A DNA stretch of 64,000 nt, from positions 434,001-498,000 of the forward strand of contig OZ244979.1 of NCBI GenBank assembly GCA_965223095.1. Reading direction: 5' to 3'. Positions 9,301 through 18,873 of the stretch are shown piece after piece. The position numbers and the translations under genes were made by a program. The number at the start of each line of letters is the position of its first letter. Position 1 is the stretch's first letter. This stretch comes from J054 sp965223095. GTDB lineage: Bacteria > Pseudomonadota > Gammaproteobacteria > Steroidobacterales > GCA-2729495. The notes under the pieces were generated by a model. It saw only the letters and a program-made list of their open reading frames with translations, was not told the DNA's origin and ran no database searches.

Positions 9301-9313
9301 TTGCTAATTTTGC
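9290..9313. promoter_or_regulatory. Inverted repeat over the lysR-type gene start
   Basis: Arms GCAAAATT and AATTTTGC are perfect 8-mers separated by 8 bases, with the regulator's start codon (9298-9300) in the spacer. A third related block, TGCAATTTTGC, lies at 9281-9291. The AT-rich dyad between divergent genes fits a LysR-type binding site; binding is inferred. Confidence 0.5.
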
Positions 9314-9381
9314 TGATTTACTTGCACTGTCGCAACCACTAAGCTGACCGCTACCACCTTGGTAAGCCACGGAGAACCACG

Positions 9382-9828
9382 ATGAAACAACGATTTAACC
9401 GAGATCTTGGGCCCTGGGTCCTGCGGATTAGTCTGGGCGTGGTGCTGCTCGCGCACAGCGTCTATCTAAAGCTCGCCATCTTCAGTTTGCCCGGCACCGC
9501 CGCCTACTTCGATGCCATTGGCCTGCCGGGAGCCCTCGCCTACGGCGTCTTTGCCATTGAAGCCGTCGCGGGGGTCGCCTTGCTGCTTGGCTATCGACCA
9601 CAACTCGCCGCCGCGAGCGTATTACCGATACTTCTGGGCGCAACTTGGGCGCACTGGCCTGCGGGTTGGCTGTTCAGCAACGCCAACGGTGGCTGGGAAT
9701 ATCCGCTGTTTCTATCCGCCGTCGCCCTCGCCATTGCCCTTTCCGGCAACGGCCATGCAGTCACGCGTGGCGAGACACAGCGCCAGAACGAAGCCTCAAA
9801 ATTTCAGCGAGTCCATCACCATGGCTAA
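9382..9828 (+). CDS. DoxX family membrane protein
   Basis: A 148-residue integral membrane protein. GGAG lies 7 bases before the ATG. The DoxX-like pattern is visible: WVLRISLGVVLLAHSVYLKL, then AYFDAIGLPGALAYGVFAIEAVAGVALLLGY, then two more helices. DoxX proteins are four-helix membrane proteins linked to quinone or thiol redox chemistry, but many are uncharacterised. It overlaps the next gene by 8 bases, so the two are coupled. It is probably controlled by the divergent LysR regulator. Confidence 0.8.
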   Translation: MKQRFNRDLGPWVLRISLGVVLLAHSVYLKLAIFSLPGTAAYFDAIGLPGALAYGVFAIEAVAGVALLLGYRPQLAAASVLPILLGATWAHWPAGWLFSNANGGWEYPLFLSAVALAIALSGNGHAVTRGETQRQNEASKFQRVHHHG

Positions 9829-10327
9829 TTTTTTTCTACCCCTAAGCCTGACGCTTGGCCTCCTTGTGTTTGGCCTCGCGGCACGTTGGTATGTCTGGCC
9901 CTACTTGCGCCGCCGCTCACTCAAAGACGCTCTCACGCCATTGTTGCTATTCCACGGCTTACGCTACATCGGCCTGGCGTTTCTGATTCCGGGTGTTACC
10001 GATCAAGTCTTGGATCTACGCTTTGCCAATCCGGCTGCTTATGGCGACTTATCGGCTGCACTACTGGCTTTGCTTGCCCTAATGGGTGTGCGAAGAAATT
10101 GGGCAATCGCGCCAGCGCAAGTTTGGTTGTTTAACGTTTTCGGCACAGCAGACCTCATTATTGCGGTGTCACTGGGACTTAGCTACACACCGGACGGACA
10201 CTTGGGCGCTGCCTATTTTATTCCAGTGCTAGCGGTTCCGGCCTATCTGGTCACGCACGCGCTGATCTTCAAGCTTCAAATGAGCGCGGCCAATGCTCCG
10301 GTCGTTGGCCGCGAGGCTTATCCTTGA
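9821..10327 (+). CDS. Hypothetical membrane protein coupled to DoxX
   Basis: The start ATG at 9821 lies inside the last codons of the DoxX gene (8-base overlap). The 168-residue product has about five hydrophobic segments: FFLPLSLTLGLLVFGLAARWYVW, LLLFHGLRYIGLAFLIPG, LSAALLALLALMGV, WLFNVFGTADLIIAVSLGL and YFIPVLAVPAYLVTHALIFKL. I do not recognise a named family. The frame is open upstream to 9512, but that part only shadows DoxX in another frame. The tight coupling suggests both proteins work together and share the LysR switch. Confidence 0.7.
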   Translation: MANFFLPLSLTLGLLVFGLAARWYVWPYLRRRSLKDALTPLLLFHGLRYIGLAFLIPGVTDQVLDLRFANPAAYGDLSAALLALLALMGVRRNWAIAPAQVWLFNVFGTADLIIAVSLGLSYTPDGHLGAAYFIPVLAVPAYLVTHALIFKLQMSAANAPVVGREAYP

Positions 10328-10362
10328 CCGAATAAAAATCGTCGCGCTGCTGGAAGCAATCA

Positions 10363-11481
10363 TTAACTGCTCGCGCCTGCCGTCACGTTAACGGGTGTTT
10401 CTCCGGTAGCCGCGGCCCTGACCGATACTGCTTTTATCTGACAATAGACTCGTTGTCCGGCCTGAAGATTGAGTTTACGCAGTGAGCGACGAGAGATACG
10501 AGCAAGCAACTTGTCTTCCCCCAACAGCAATCGCACCAAAACCTGAGGCCCATCGGTATCCTGTATATCGTCGATGGTCGCGGCGGCAATATTTAGGATC
10601 GTCGAATCTTCGGCGGCTTGCAGACTCAGGCTGACATCCTTGGCCTTAATTCGCAGCCGTAACTCTTCACCGGCTTGCCCGACTTGGCCGGCAAGGAAAA
10701 AATCCACGGCCCCATTATTGAGCTGCGTAATCTGGTCCTGCGCATCATAGTTTTTAACTTGAACCTTGATAACAGCACCGGACTCTTCACTTGACAGTGC
10801 GTCAACATCCATACGCACCAGCAATTCTTGTATGTCGCCCGTGGCTGCGATTTTACCCCGCTGCATCACCACCAGGTAATCGCATAAACGGCAAGTCTCT
10901 TCCATACTATGGCTGACATAAATGATGGGCAGCGAAAGTTGCGCGTGTAGCCGATCAAGAAACGGCAAAATTTCTTCGCGGTGGGCTTTGTCTAGAGACG
11001 CTAAGGGCTCATCCATTAGTAACAGGCGCGGATTGCTCAACAAGGCTCGCGCAATGGCAACGCGTTGCGCTTCACCGCCTGATAGTTGAGCCGTTGAGCG
11101 ATCAAGCAAGTCTCCGATTCCAAGCAAACTAGTCACTTGATCGAATGCCAATTTACTTTGCGCGGCTGCGCGTTGTTGACCGTAGGCCAAATTGCGCCGC
11201 ACATTTAGGTGCCGAAATAGACGAGCATCTTGAAACACATAAGCAACGCGGCGGTGATTCACCTTACGATTAACCGAGGCGGCTGTGTCTTGCCAGACTT
11301 CCGAGTCAAGCTCCAGACGCCCAACCGTCGGCTGCTCTAGTCCAGCCAAACACCGCAGCAGGGTCGTCTTGCCCGACCCCGACGGACCGAACAAGCCGGT
11401 AATCCCACGTGCCGGGATGCTGAAATCGGCCTCCAAGGCAAATTCTTCCCGCCGCAGCCGGTAACTGGCGGCGATACTCAT
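10363..11481 (-). CDS. modC: Molybdate ABC transporter ATP-binding protein ModC
   Basis: The ATPase shows Walker A GPSGSGKTT, the signature LSGGEAQRVAIARAL, Walker B LLLMDEPLASLD and the switch His in VSHSME. The C-terminal part (from about residue 290) is a molybdate-binding TOBE/Mop-like domain, as usual for ModC. The start at 11481 is chosen because it forms ATGA with the ModB stop; a GTG at 11493 is an alternative. It is the last gene of modA-modB-modC and powers molybdate import for molybdenum-cofactor enzymes. Confidence 0.93.
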   Translation of the reverse strand: MSIAASYRLRREEFALEADFSIPARGITGLFGPSGSGKTTLLRCLAGLEQPTVGRLELDSEVWQDTAASVNRKVNHRRVAYVFQDARLFRHLNVRRNLAYGQQRAAAQSKLAFDQVTSLLGIGDLLDRSTAQLSGGEAQRVAIARALLSNPRLLLMDEPLASLDKAHREEILPFLDRLHAQLSLPIIYVSHSMEETCRLCDYLVVMQRGKIAATGDIQELLVRMDVDALSSEESGAVIKVQVKNYDAQDQITQLNNGAVDFFLAGQVGQAGEELRLRIKAKDVSLSLQAAEDSTILNIAAATIDDIQDTDGPQVLVRLLLGEDKLLARISRRSLRKLNLQAGQRVYCQIKAVSVRAAATGETPVNVTAGASS

Positions 11482-12149
11482 CGCCGCTGCCACCGATGAT
11501 TAATCACAAACATCACCAACAAAGCCAAAAAAGCGAACACCAATAAAATTGCCGATAAGCGGTGGGCCTCGACATAGTTCATGGCATCTACGTGATCATA
11601 AATCGCTATGGAAATCACCCGAGTTTCTTCGGGAATATTCCCGCCTACCATCAAAACCACACCAAACTCGCCCAGGGTATGCGCGAATGTCAGTACCAGG
11701 GCGTTGACGAAACCCCGCATTGATTGCGGCACGACGACGGAAAAAAAGGCATCAATTTTTGATGCGCCCAAGGTCCAGGCCGCCTCCAGATCACCGCGGT
11801 TAACGGCCTCAAAAGCATTTTGCAGCGGTTGCACGGCGAAGGGTAAGCTGTAGACACATGATGCGATCACTAAGCCTAAAAAGGAAAATGTCAGCGTGTC
11901 GTCGGTTCTCTCAAACCACCATTGCCCGATGACACCATGCCGACCCAACAAGACAAGCAAGTAAAATCCCATCACGGTTGGCGGCAATACGATGGGCAGA
12001 GCCACGGCGGCCTCGACAGCGGATCTGAATCGCGAATGCGTACTGGCCAGCCACCAGGCTAGCGGCATGGCCATTACAATTAGCAAGCAGGCTGTTATGC
12101 CAGCCAACTGTATCGACAACCAAAGTGGACCACTACCCGGGAAATTCAT
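11478..12149 (-). CDS. modB: Molybdate ABC transporter permease ModB
   Basis: A 223-residue inner-membrane permease with five hydrophobic segments. The N-terminus reads LWLSIQLAGITACLLIVMAMPLAWWLA and the middle has VLPPTVMGFYLL, typical of ModB. The EAA loop that docks the ATPase is near LEAAWTLGASKIDAFFSVVVP. It starts 25 bases after the modA stop and overlaps modC by four bases (ATGA), which fits a single transcript. Confidence 0.93.
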   Translation of the reverse strand: MNFPGSGPLWLSIQLAGITACLLIVMAMPLAWWLASTHSRFRSAVEAAVALPIVLPPTVMGFYLLVLLGRHGVIGQWWFERTDDTLTFSFLGLVIASCVYSLPFAVQPLQNAFEAVNRGDLEAAWTLGASKIDAFFSVVVPQSMRGFVNALVLTFAHTLGEFGVVLMVGGNIPEETRVISIAIYDHVDAMNYVEAHRLSAILLVFAFLALLVMFVINHRWQRR

Positions 12150-12174
12150 CGTGGTGGATCGCTATCGCAGTTCA

Positions 12175-12981
12175 TTATAGGCCGGGCACGAGATAGCCCG
12201 CCTGCTCGACCAGTTCCAAGCCGACGGGGCCGCGCAGAAATTGCAAGAACTCGCGGGCGGCCTTGTTTTTCTCAGCCCGTTTCAGCAGTACAGCCTGCTG
12301 CTCGATGGGCGCGTGCGTGGACGCTGGTACCGGCCACGCACAGCTTGCCTTGGGTAAGCGCGAATCCAGGGACTGCGAAAACGCCACAAGCCCGAGGTCG
12401 GCATTGCCTGTGGCGGCGAAGTGCATTACCTGGGAGATGTTCATGCCAATAACCAGTTTGTTTTGTATTTTCGGCCAGCCATCAAGCGCCGACAAAAACT
12501 CCACAGCCGCCGCTCCGTAGGGAGCTGTTGCCGGATTGGCAATGGCCAAATGAGTAAAATCCGCTGATTTTAAAAAAGCCAAACAGTCACGATCCTGCCG
12601 TTGAGATTCACGTGACCAAAGCAACAAACGACCAATGGCATAGGTAAAGCGGGAGTCTTCCACAACCAGTCCAGCAGATTCCAAACGGCGTGGCCGATCA
12701 ATATCGGCGGCTAGGAATACGTCGAAGGGTGCGCCATTGATGATTTGTGCATACAAAGCCGCGGTGGATGCGGTGCTCGAACGCAGCTCGTTTGATGTTG
12801 CGCGAGTAAATTTCTCAGCAATCAGTTCTAATGTTCTTGAGAAATTGCTTGCGGCTGCCACGCGTAAACTGCCCGCACTAGACGATGAACACATAAAAAT
12901 CGATAGCAATGCAAGGCATCCAATGCAAGCGGTGCGCAGCCTGTCTGAATCTGGCACTGGGCCAAGAAAAAAATACGGCAT
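12175..12981 (-). CDS. modA: Molybdate ABC transporter substrate-binding protein ModA
   Basis: The mature part begins near SLRVAAASNFSRTLELIAEKF, the usual ModA N-terminus with the SNF oxyanion contact. Other ModA blocks are FDVFLAADIDRPRRLESAGLV and AIANPATAPYGAAAVEFL. The signal sequence is atypical: from Met at 12981 a polar stretch precedes the hydrophobic core ACIGCLALLSIFMC. The frame is open to 13074, so the start is unsure and no strong ribosome site helps. The protein binds molybdate or tungstate in the periplasm for ModBC. Confidence 0.85.
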   Translation of the reverse strand: MPYFFLGPVPDSDRLRTACIGCLALLSIFMCSSSSAGSLRVAAASNFSRTLELIAEKFTRATSNELRSSTASTAALYAQIINGAPFDVFLAADIDRPRRLESAGLVVEDSRFTYAIGRLLLWSRESQRQDRDCLAFLKSADFTHLAIANPATAPYGAAAVEFLSALDGWPKIQNKLVIGMNISQVMHFAATGNADLGLVAFSQSLDSRLPKASCAWPVPASTHAPIEQQAVLLKRAEKNKAAREFLQFLRGPVGLELVEQAGYLVPGL

Positions 12982-13376
12982 TTGTTGGTCCAGCGAAGCG
13001 TGAGTCAGGCTTGCATAATGCCGAAGTATTCCGTGCTTAGACAAGGCCAAAAAAAAGCTGTCCACAGCACCCACCGCTGCCGGCCTAATAGTGCCCGTGC
13101 TATGAATGAACTAAGACTCTCGCCGCTATAGCTTTAGCAATCTGCTCGGACAAGCCGGTAATGGCTGCACCGGACGCGAGTACGATAAACGCTTGTAGCA
13201 GTTGTACTCAACAGATAGCGATATCTGCCCGCGTGGCAGCCCAGGCTAGCGCCGGATACGAAACGAGTGCGCAAACAGTGACGGGTTTTTCCACCGCCGC
13301 GCTAAGTCATCAACCTGCACCCGATCCTAGTCAGCTTGTCAGCCGCTACAAAACCGTGCACTAGCTACTCAAAGGA
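12982..13376. other. Intergenic region with no recognisable gene
   Basis: About 395 bases between the modA start and the TonB-receptor stop. A 67-codon open frame at 13161-13364 has low-complexity composition, no ribosome site and no family likeness. The modA promoter must lie here. No riboswitch-like core or convincing ModE palindrome was seen. Confidence 0.4.
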
Positions 13377-15566
13377 CTAGAAGCTCCAATCAAGCTGCAG
13401 ATGCGCACTGGGTTGAATTTTTGGAAGCAGGTCGGAGCCGACCAACTCACGTTGAAATTCCGCATGATCGCCCAACAAATTCCGTCCAATTAGTGACAGT
13501 TCAAAGCCGGGCCGCGGACGCCAGCCAATTCTGGCATCCATTGTCGTGTAGCTTGGTATCTTTAGCTGGGCAGATAAAGTAGGCAGTTCATCCGCGTAAC
13601 GCAGCCAGATGTCACCATTGATGTCGGCGGTGAGATCCGCTGAAATCCTCAAGGACACTTGATGCTCAGGACTTTGACCTTCCGCCAGTAGTGCATCTGG
13701 ATCTAAGGAGTCAGAATCTGGATCCAAATCTAGCTGAAGGAAAGTGTAGGCAAACTGCATACGCCAACGGTCGCTGATTGACCAAATGCCCGCGACTTCC
13801 AGCCCATAACTTTCCCCTTCCATCTTGTTGTCACCGCGCAGGGGAACAACAAAACCATCTCCGGCCGGCGCCCCCAAAGGCAGCACACATTGCACCAGGG
13901 TCAGATTTGGCGGATCGCATACGACAACACCCGGTTCAATGGTCCTCAGTGAGTCGTATCGGTTAAAGAACGCCACCAAATCCAATGACAAAGCATCGCC
14001 CCAGAGCTGTCGATAGCCTACTTCGAAGGCGTTCACATCCTCCGATTCAAAGTTATCACTGCCTTGCAGTTGGACAACCGCTGGCAGTGGCAATGTCGTC
14101 AGTGGGACTCCGGCGGGTAAATCGACACTGTCGGGAATGGCCGCGCCGGCGGGAAAATACTGGACATCCACCGCAGCCACGGTTTCTGCGTAGGACGGCG
14201 TTCGCACGGCGCGAGACCACGCGCCCCAGAAGGTCCGTGCTTCGGAAATCTGCCACAGGCCGCGAATATTGGGCTGCACTTCGGTTCCCGTGTAATCATT
14301 GTGTTCAATCTTTGTGCCCAAAAATAGGCGGAGCTGATCAGCGAATAGTCTAATTTCATCTTGAACGAATGCGCTTATTAGGCTCTTATTGTCCTTCGGC
14401 AAGTGTTCGATTCGCCCGTTCGTATCACCCGAGACATGCCTAATGGTTAGCTTGCCCATGTCGTCGTAACGATAACCAAGACCCCAAATAATCTCATTGC
14501 GACTATCAAGGCGAAATCTATGCTGCCAATCCAGCTCGAACTGGTCGCCGGAGTCCTGCTTTAGAAAGCCCTCATCGTGTTCATACCGGCTAACGTAGCT
14601 TTGCAGTGTCCATGAAGAATTATCTCTAGCGCTGTGTGACCATCTCAGCAGAAGGTTCGATGCCGAAGCTACGCGCGTCTTTTCACCAGCGGCATTGCTC
14701 ATCGTATCGCTCTGGAGAGTTTCGCCCTGAACCGTGAGGGCATTGTATTCGTCTAGCTGCCAGTCCATGCGAGCCCCGGCCTGCCAAGATTCCCACTCTT
14801 TATCATCGCTGACGGAATTCACTTCGATGATTGAGTCGCGATTTAGATATTTGCCAAACACCCGCAAATTCACAGCATCGCCAAGCGCAGCGCCGTGACG
14901 CAGGAACAGGTTGCTATCCTCAGGAGAGCCCGCGCTGGCAATCAGCCGTGTACCTAAAGTATCGGCGGTGCTCTTGGTAATAATATTGACAACGCCGTTC
15001 ACAGCGTTCGCACCCCATAGAGTACCGCCCGGCCCACGTACGATTTCGATTCTGTCAATATCGGCCAGAGGCACATCAACGGTATCCCAAAAGACACCTG
15101 AGAACAGCGGGCTATAAACCGAACGCCCATCAACCTGCACCAGCAATTTGTTGGTGAATTGCCCATTGAAGCCTCGGCTGCTCACCGCCCAAGTGTCAGT
15201 CGATATCTGACCAACCTGCATGCCCGGAGCTAACATTAAGGCATCGGCGATGGTGTTGACGCCGGTTCGACGAATATCATCGGCGGTAACAACAAATATG
15301 GCGGCGGCGGCTTCAGAGCGAGGTTGCAACTTCTTGGATACCGTCGAAACTTGGATGTTCGCCAAATCTTCCAAGCTCAACTGCTTCAAGCGCACGAGCG
15401 GATCGACCGAGTCAGCTTGCACCCAGGAATGCACAGCCATACTTGCGCAAATCAGCAGACAAGTGACAAATCTTTTCTTAAGACGATCACGCGCAGGGCT
15501 GCCTGGGGTTGCCATTTTGCAAGCCCGCCTGCCGATTACCGGATTAATACGACTTAAGATATCCAC
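13377..15566 (-). CDS. TonB-dependent receptor (YfiR/kinase operon)
   Basis: An outer-membrane receptor of about 729 residues. GTG at 15566 is chosen because AGGAG lies 6 bases before it; an internal ATG at 15515 would also leave a signal peptide (KKRFVTCLLICASMAVHSWVQA). The plug domain is clear: SLEDLANIQVSTVSKKLQPRS, FVVTADDIRRTGVNTIADALMLAPGMQV, then VDGRSVYSPLFSGVFW and IEIVRGPGGTLWGANAVNGVVNII. The barrel ends in an aromatic residue (LDWSF). It is third in a YfiR / hybrid kinase / receptor operon, where the receptor may report on or import a signal ligand. Substrate unknown. Confidence 0.88.
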   Translation of the reverse strand: MDILSRINPVIGRRACKMATPGSPARDRLKKRFVTCLLICASMAVHSWVQADSVDPLVRLKQLSLEDLANIQVSTVSKKLQPRSEAAAAIFVVTADDIRRTGVNTIADALMLAPGMQVGQISTDTWAVSSRGFNGQFTNKLLVQVDGRSVYSPLFSGVFWDTVDVPLADIDRIEIVRGPGGTLWGANAVNGVVNIITKSTADTLGTRLIASAGSPEDSNLFLRHGAALGDAVNLRVFGKYLNRDSIIEVNSVSDDKEWESWQAGARMDWQLDEYNALTVQGETLQSDTMSNAAGEKTRVASASNLLLRWSHSARDNSSWTLQSYVSRYEHDEGFLKQDSGDQFELDWQHRFRLDSRNEIIWGLGYRYDDMGKLTIRHVSGDTNGRIEHLPKDNKSLISAFVQDEIRLFADQLRLFLGTKIEHNDYTGTEVQPNIRGLWQISEARTFWGAWSRAVRTPSYAETVAAVDVQYFPAGAAIPDSVDLPAGVPLTTLPLPAVVQLQGSDNFESEDVNAFEVGYRQLWGDALSLDLVAFFNRYDSLRTIEPGVVVCDPPNLTLVQCVLPLGAPAGDGFVVPLRGDNKMEGESYGLEVAGIWSISDRWRMQFAYTFLQLDLDPDSDSLDPDALLAEGQSPEHQVSLRISADLTADINGDIWLRYADELPTLSAQLKIPSYTTMDARIGWRPRPGFELSLIGRNLLGDHAEFQRELVGSDLLPKIQPSAHLQLDWSF

Positions 15567-15597
15567 GCTATGCTCCTTGCATTTCCTTCCAGGTCTA

Positions 15598-17964
15598 CTA
15601 GACATTGGAAGTTGACTCCCTATCTTTTTGTAACCATTTCTTCAAAATTTCCTCTAACCCCTGCTTCGTGAATGGCTTGCTAAGATAGTCATCCACACCT
15701 TGTTCCAAATATTTTTCCCGATCGCCGCTAAGGGCATTTGCGGTAACCGCAACGATGGGGGTGTGTTGGGCGGTCCCATTTTCACGCCGCCGAATTTCTT
15801 GTGTCGCCGATATGCCGTCCAACTCCGGCATTTGGACATCCATCAAAATGATGTCGTAGGGCTCTTTTGCTTCCTGCACTTTTTGCAGAGCTTCAACTCC
15901 ATTCACCGCTATGTCAGTGGTGAATCCCAATGCCGTCAGCATTTCTCTAGCGACGATTTGATTCACAGGATTGTCTTCCGCTAGAAGAATTCTGGCATTG
16001 CGCGCGGATGACAACTGGAAATCGGATACCTGATCGACAATTTTCATGCGTGCTTTGCGGCCCAGGGTTTCCATCACCAAATTGAATAGCGAAGAATTCT
16101 GCACTGGCGGAATTAGAACGAGATCAATCCGCAGTTCATCTCTGACCGATTTGGGTACCGACTTCGGCTTTGGATGAAGCAGCACAGCACATGCACTCTT
16201 GCAGGCCGGTTCAAATCTCAGATCACGCAATAGGCTGACTCCCTGCGGCTCGGGAGAATTTGTGTCGCAGAATAAGTCCGCACCCGCATCGACCAGCAAC
16301 AGGTCATAGATTTTTCCAAGCACGCCATGCTGTTTCGCATATTCGTGCGCTTGCTGCCGGTTTGTCGCCAGTGAGGGCATTAAACCCCAAGACTCCAGCT
16401 GTGACTTCATCATCGGACCGAGCTCCGGATCGGCATCTACAACCATGACGGTTCTGCCCTCAAACCCGAGATCCCAAGCTTCGGTCTCCATACCGACTGC
16501 TTTTGGTAGCTGCAAGCGCGTGCTAAACCAAAAGACGGAGCCTTTGCCCGATTGACTGCGCACACCCATTTCGCCGTCCATCAACTCAACCAGACGCTTA
16601 GAAATCGCAAGACCTAGGCCTGTTCCGCCAAACTTGCGGGTGGTAGAACCATCCGCCTGAGAAAATGCATCGAAAATCTGGGATTGAGCTTCAGGAGAAA
16701 TGCCAATACCAGTGTCTGCGACTTCCGTGTGAAGTCGAACTGAATCCAGATCGACGGATTCGGCAGAAACGCTGATCGTCACACTGCCTTGTTCAGTGAA
16801 CTTGATTGCGTTGCCAACTAGGTTGGTCAAAATTTGACGGATTCGAGAAGGGTCACCACAGGGCACTTGCGGCACGGAATCATCCAATTGGACAATTAGG
16901 TCAATACCTTTGGAGTTCGCCGCCTCGACTAACAGGTAGCGAACTTCCTGGACCAGTTCAATCAGGTTGAATTCAATGATCTCTAGCTCAACTTTCCCAG
17001 CCTCGACTTTGGAAAAATCTAGAATGTCGTTGATGATTGCCAGCAGCGCCTGCCCCGACCGGCTGATTGTGTCGACAAAGTGTCTTTGACGATCCTCCAA
17101 GACCGTAGACTGAAGCAATTCCGTCATTCCCAATACACCATTCATTGGCGTCCGAATCTCGTGACTCATGGTGGCCATGAACTGAGATTTGGTCTTATTG
17201 GCGACTTCAGCGGCGTGTTTCGCCAGGCTTAGTTCCTCATCGCGCCGCTGCACCTGAGCTAGCATGTGGTTGAAACCATCAATCAACATGCCCATTTCAT
17301 CATCTGTTTCTTGCCGTGCACGGATACTGTAGTCTTTGTCGCGCGAGACCCGCTGCATGGTCCCCGCCAATTCGTCAATCGGCTGAGATATCCAGTGCTT
17401 TAATCTCGTTGCGGCCAAGAACGCAATAACGAGTGCGGCCAAAAGGATCGCGGCGCTCGCTAGCAACTGACCCAACACGATCCTGTCAAGACGCTTAAGA
17501 TCGGCCCGCACTCGGATACTGCCAATGTCGCGCCCTCCCTCTTGTATTGCTTCCGTCAATTCGAGAAAGTCGGGGTGAAAAGTTGGCGCAGTGACTTCCG
17601 GAACCTCGGAAGCCATGGGAAACCTTCGCATGATCTCAATATGTTCGGTTTTTGTGCTGTGCCAGCGCGCAAAAGGGCGGCCCACGGCATCATAAATATC
17701 TGCCGAAATAATGTTGGCCTCGGTGCCCAGGGCACTAAGGACTTCCTCGGCGGCTGCGGCGTCGTTGAACGCAATGGCGGCGGAACTATTAAGACCAACC
17801 ATTCTGGCGCTCGCAGATAATGAGCTAATCATGGCCCGACGAGCCGAGCTAAGTTCGAGATAGGTCACTGAAATAGTAATGAGGACAGCAACCACTGCGC
17901 TGGTAGCCAGAGTTACCGCCACGACTCGCTGCTTCAATGATAGCGTCGACCGGCTAGCTGTCAT
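15598..17964 (-). CDS. Membrane hybrid histidine kinase with CHASE8-like sensor
   Basis: A 788-residue kinase. Residues 10-37 form the first membrane helix. The periplasmic region (38-160) has the CHASE8 look (ARMVGLNSSAAIAFNDAAAAEEVLSAL). A second helix at 163-187 is followed by HAMP (ISQPIDELAGTMQRV). HisKA has its His at 268 (SHEIRTPMNG); the HATPase has NLVGNAIKFT, DTGIGI and GGTGLGLAI. A degenerate receiver (about 505-640) precedes a canonical one with phospho-Asp at about 709 (LMDVQMPELDG). It overlaps the YfiR gene by ATGA. YfiR-type proteins are periplasmic regulators of such membrane sensors, so this kinase is its likely partner. Confidence 0.9.
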   Translation of the reverse strand: MTASRSTLSLKQRVVAVTLATSAVVAVLITISVTYLELSSARRAMISSLSASARMVGLNSSAAIAFNDAAAAEEVLSALGTEANIISADIYDAVGRPFARWHSTKTEHIEIMRRFPMASEVPEVTAPTFHPDFLELTEAIQEGGRDIGSIRVRADLKRLDRIVLGQLLASAAILLAALVIAFLAATRLKHWISQPIDELAGTMQRVSRDKDYSIRARQETDDEMGMLIDGFNHMLAQVQRRDEELSLAKHAAEVANKTKSQFMATMSHEIRTPMNGVLGMTELLQSTVLEDRQRHFVDTISRSGQALLAIINDILDFSKVEAGKVELEIIEFNLIELVQEVRYLLVEAANSKGIDLIVQLDDSVPQVPCGDPSRIRQILTNLVGNAIKFTEQGSVTISVSAESVDLDSVRLHTEVADTGIGISPEAQSQIFDAFSQADGSTTRKFGGTGLGLAISKRLVELMDGEMGVRSQSGKGSVFWFSTRLQLPKAVGMETEAWDLGFEGRTVMVVDADPELGPMMKSQLESWGLMPSLATNRQQAHEYAKQHGVLGKIYDLLLVDAGADLFCDTNSPEPQGVSLLRDLRFEPACKSACAVLLHPKPKSVPKSVRDELRIDLVLIPPVQNSSLFNLVMETLGRKARMKIVDQVSDFQLSSARNARILLAEDNPVNQIVAREMLTALGFTTDIAVNGVEALQKVQEAKEPYDIILMDVQMPELDGISATQEIRRRENGTAQHTPIVAVTANALSGDREKYLEQGVDDYLSKPFTKQGLEEILKKWLQKDRESTSNV

Positions 17965-18527
17965 GGCGAAACTCCCGCTCGGCTGTCGACGACGGTGGCT
18001 ATTCTCAACAGCTTTGAGCTAATAGACAGAGATTGAGAACGAGCAACGCCAAGATTAATTACGGGATTTATTCGGTCGCGCTTTTCAAGCAAGTTGATAG
18101 TCACTCGGAATGAGCTCTCAACATCGAAATCCGTTACAACCAATATTCCCTTCGAATCAAGCCCGCGAAGAATTTCAGGCAAATCCGACGCCTGTTCTTT
18201 GTCGATGTATAGAATGTGGCAACCGGCAGGCGATGTATTTTGCGAGAGGGGCCTGACTTCAAACGGGCGGCCATTAATTTTCTCTCCATCGAGGACCTGC
18301 CTCAGTGCGAGACTTGTATCGGTCTCATCTATCACGCAATAGACCAGCGGCGCATTTGGATCGCGAAATACAGATCTTGGCCAGCTTACGAAGCTTGCGA
18401 AATTGTAGAGATAGACCGCTTTGACTTGATGGGCCTTGATATCCTGCGCGGAACTCTGCCTGGGTACTGCGGCGATGACTATAAGTGCCAGACAGGCAAT
18501 TACGCGTGCCGCACGGACCAAGGGCAT
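17961..18527 (-). CDS. YfiR family periplasmic protein (DUF4154)
   Basis: The start at 18527 places a signal peptide at the N-terminus (ARVIACLALIVIAAVPRQSSAQ). The mature part shows the YfiR pattern: VKAVYLYNFASFVSWP, later CHILYIDKEQ, LVVTDF and the C-terminal INLGVARSQSLSISSKLLRIA. In Pseudomonas, YfiR represses the membrane diguanylate cyclase YfiN from the periplasm. Here the next gene is a hybrid kinase, with which it overlaps by four bases, so the same style of control is inferred. Upstream in-frame starts (18566, 18596) are possible but would push the signal peptide inward. Confidence 0.85.
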   Translation of the reverse strand: MPLVRAARVIACLALIVIAAVPRQSSAQDIKAHQVKAVYLYNFASFVSWPRSVFRDPNAPLVYCVIDETDTSLALRQVLDGEKINGRPFEVRPLSQNTSPAGCHILYIDKEQASDLPEILRGLDSKGILVVTDFDVESSFRVTINLLEKRDRINPVINLGVARSQSLSISSKLLRIATVVDSRAGVSP

Positions 18528-18873
18528 GCGCGAATCTCGCTCATCATTACGCTCGGTACCGAACATTGACGCACAGCAATACGTGACTGAAGTCACCGAA
18601 TCGACTTCCTCATTCTGGCCAAAACTCGCTCGCTAGCAGGGCTGCGCGCCCATGCGCACACTCAATAACCAGCGGTAAAAAGTATGCGGTTGAGCCACCT
18701 ACATCACTGTGAAGCCAGTCACAAGGTTTTATGTCAAAGTAGCGACCGAGAACCCATTGGTTTAGCGCCGATTGCCCATAGCCTATTGATTTATATAGGC
18801 TAAGTAGGTCCAATAGCAGAATTTTCACCGGCTGCTGGCCATTGATAATGAGAAAACTGAGTAGCAACGGATA
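18528..18873. other. Divergent promoter region, YfiR operon / transglycosylase
   Basis: About 346 bases between two divergent genes. It must carry promoters for the YfiR-kinase-receptor operon and for the transglycosylase. A minus-strand open frame at 18610-18867 has no ribosome site and is not supported. I see no convincing palindrome. Confidence 0.4.

Noticed and set aside
9512..9820. 5' extension of the second membrane gene
   Set aside because: It overlaps DoxX in another frame; the ATG at 9821 gives a proper membrane protein start.
13161..13364. 67-codon open frame between modA and the TonB receptor
   Set aside because: It is low-complexity, has no ribosome site and no family likeness.
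18610..18867. 85-codon minus-strand open frame
   Set aside because: It lies in a promoter region and has no ribosome site or known motif.
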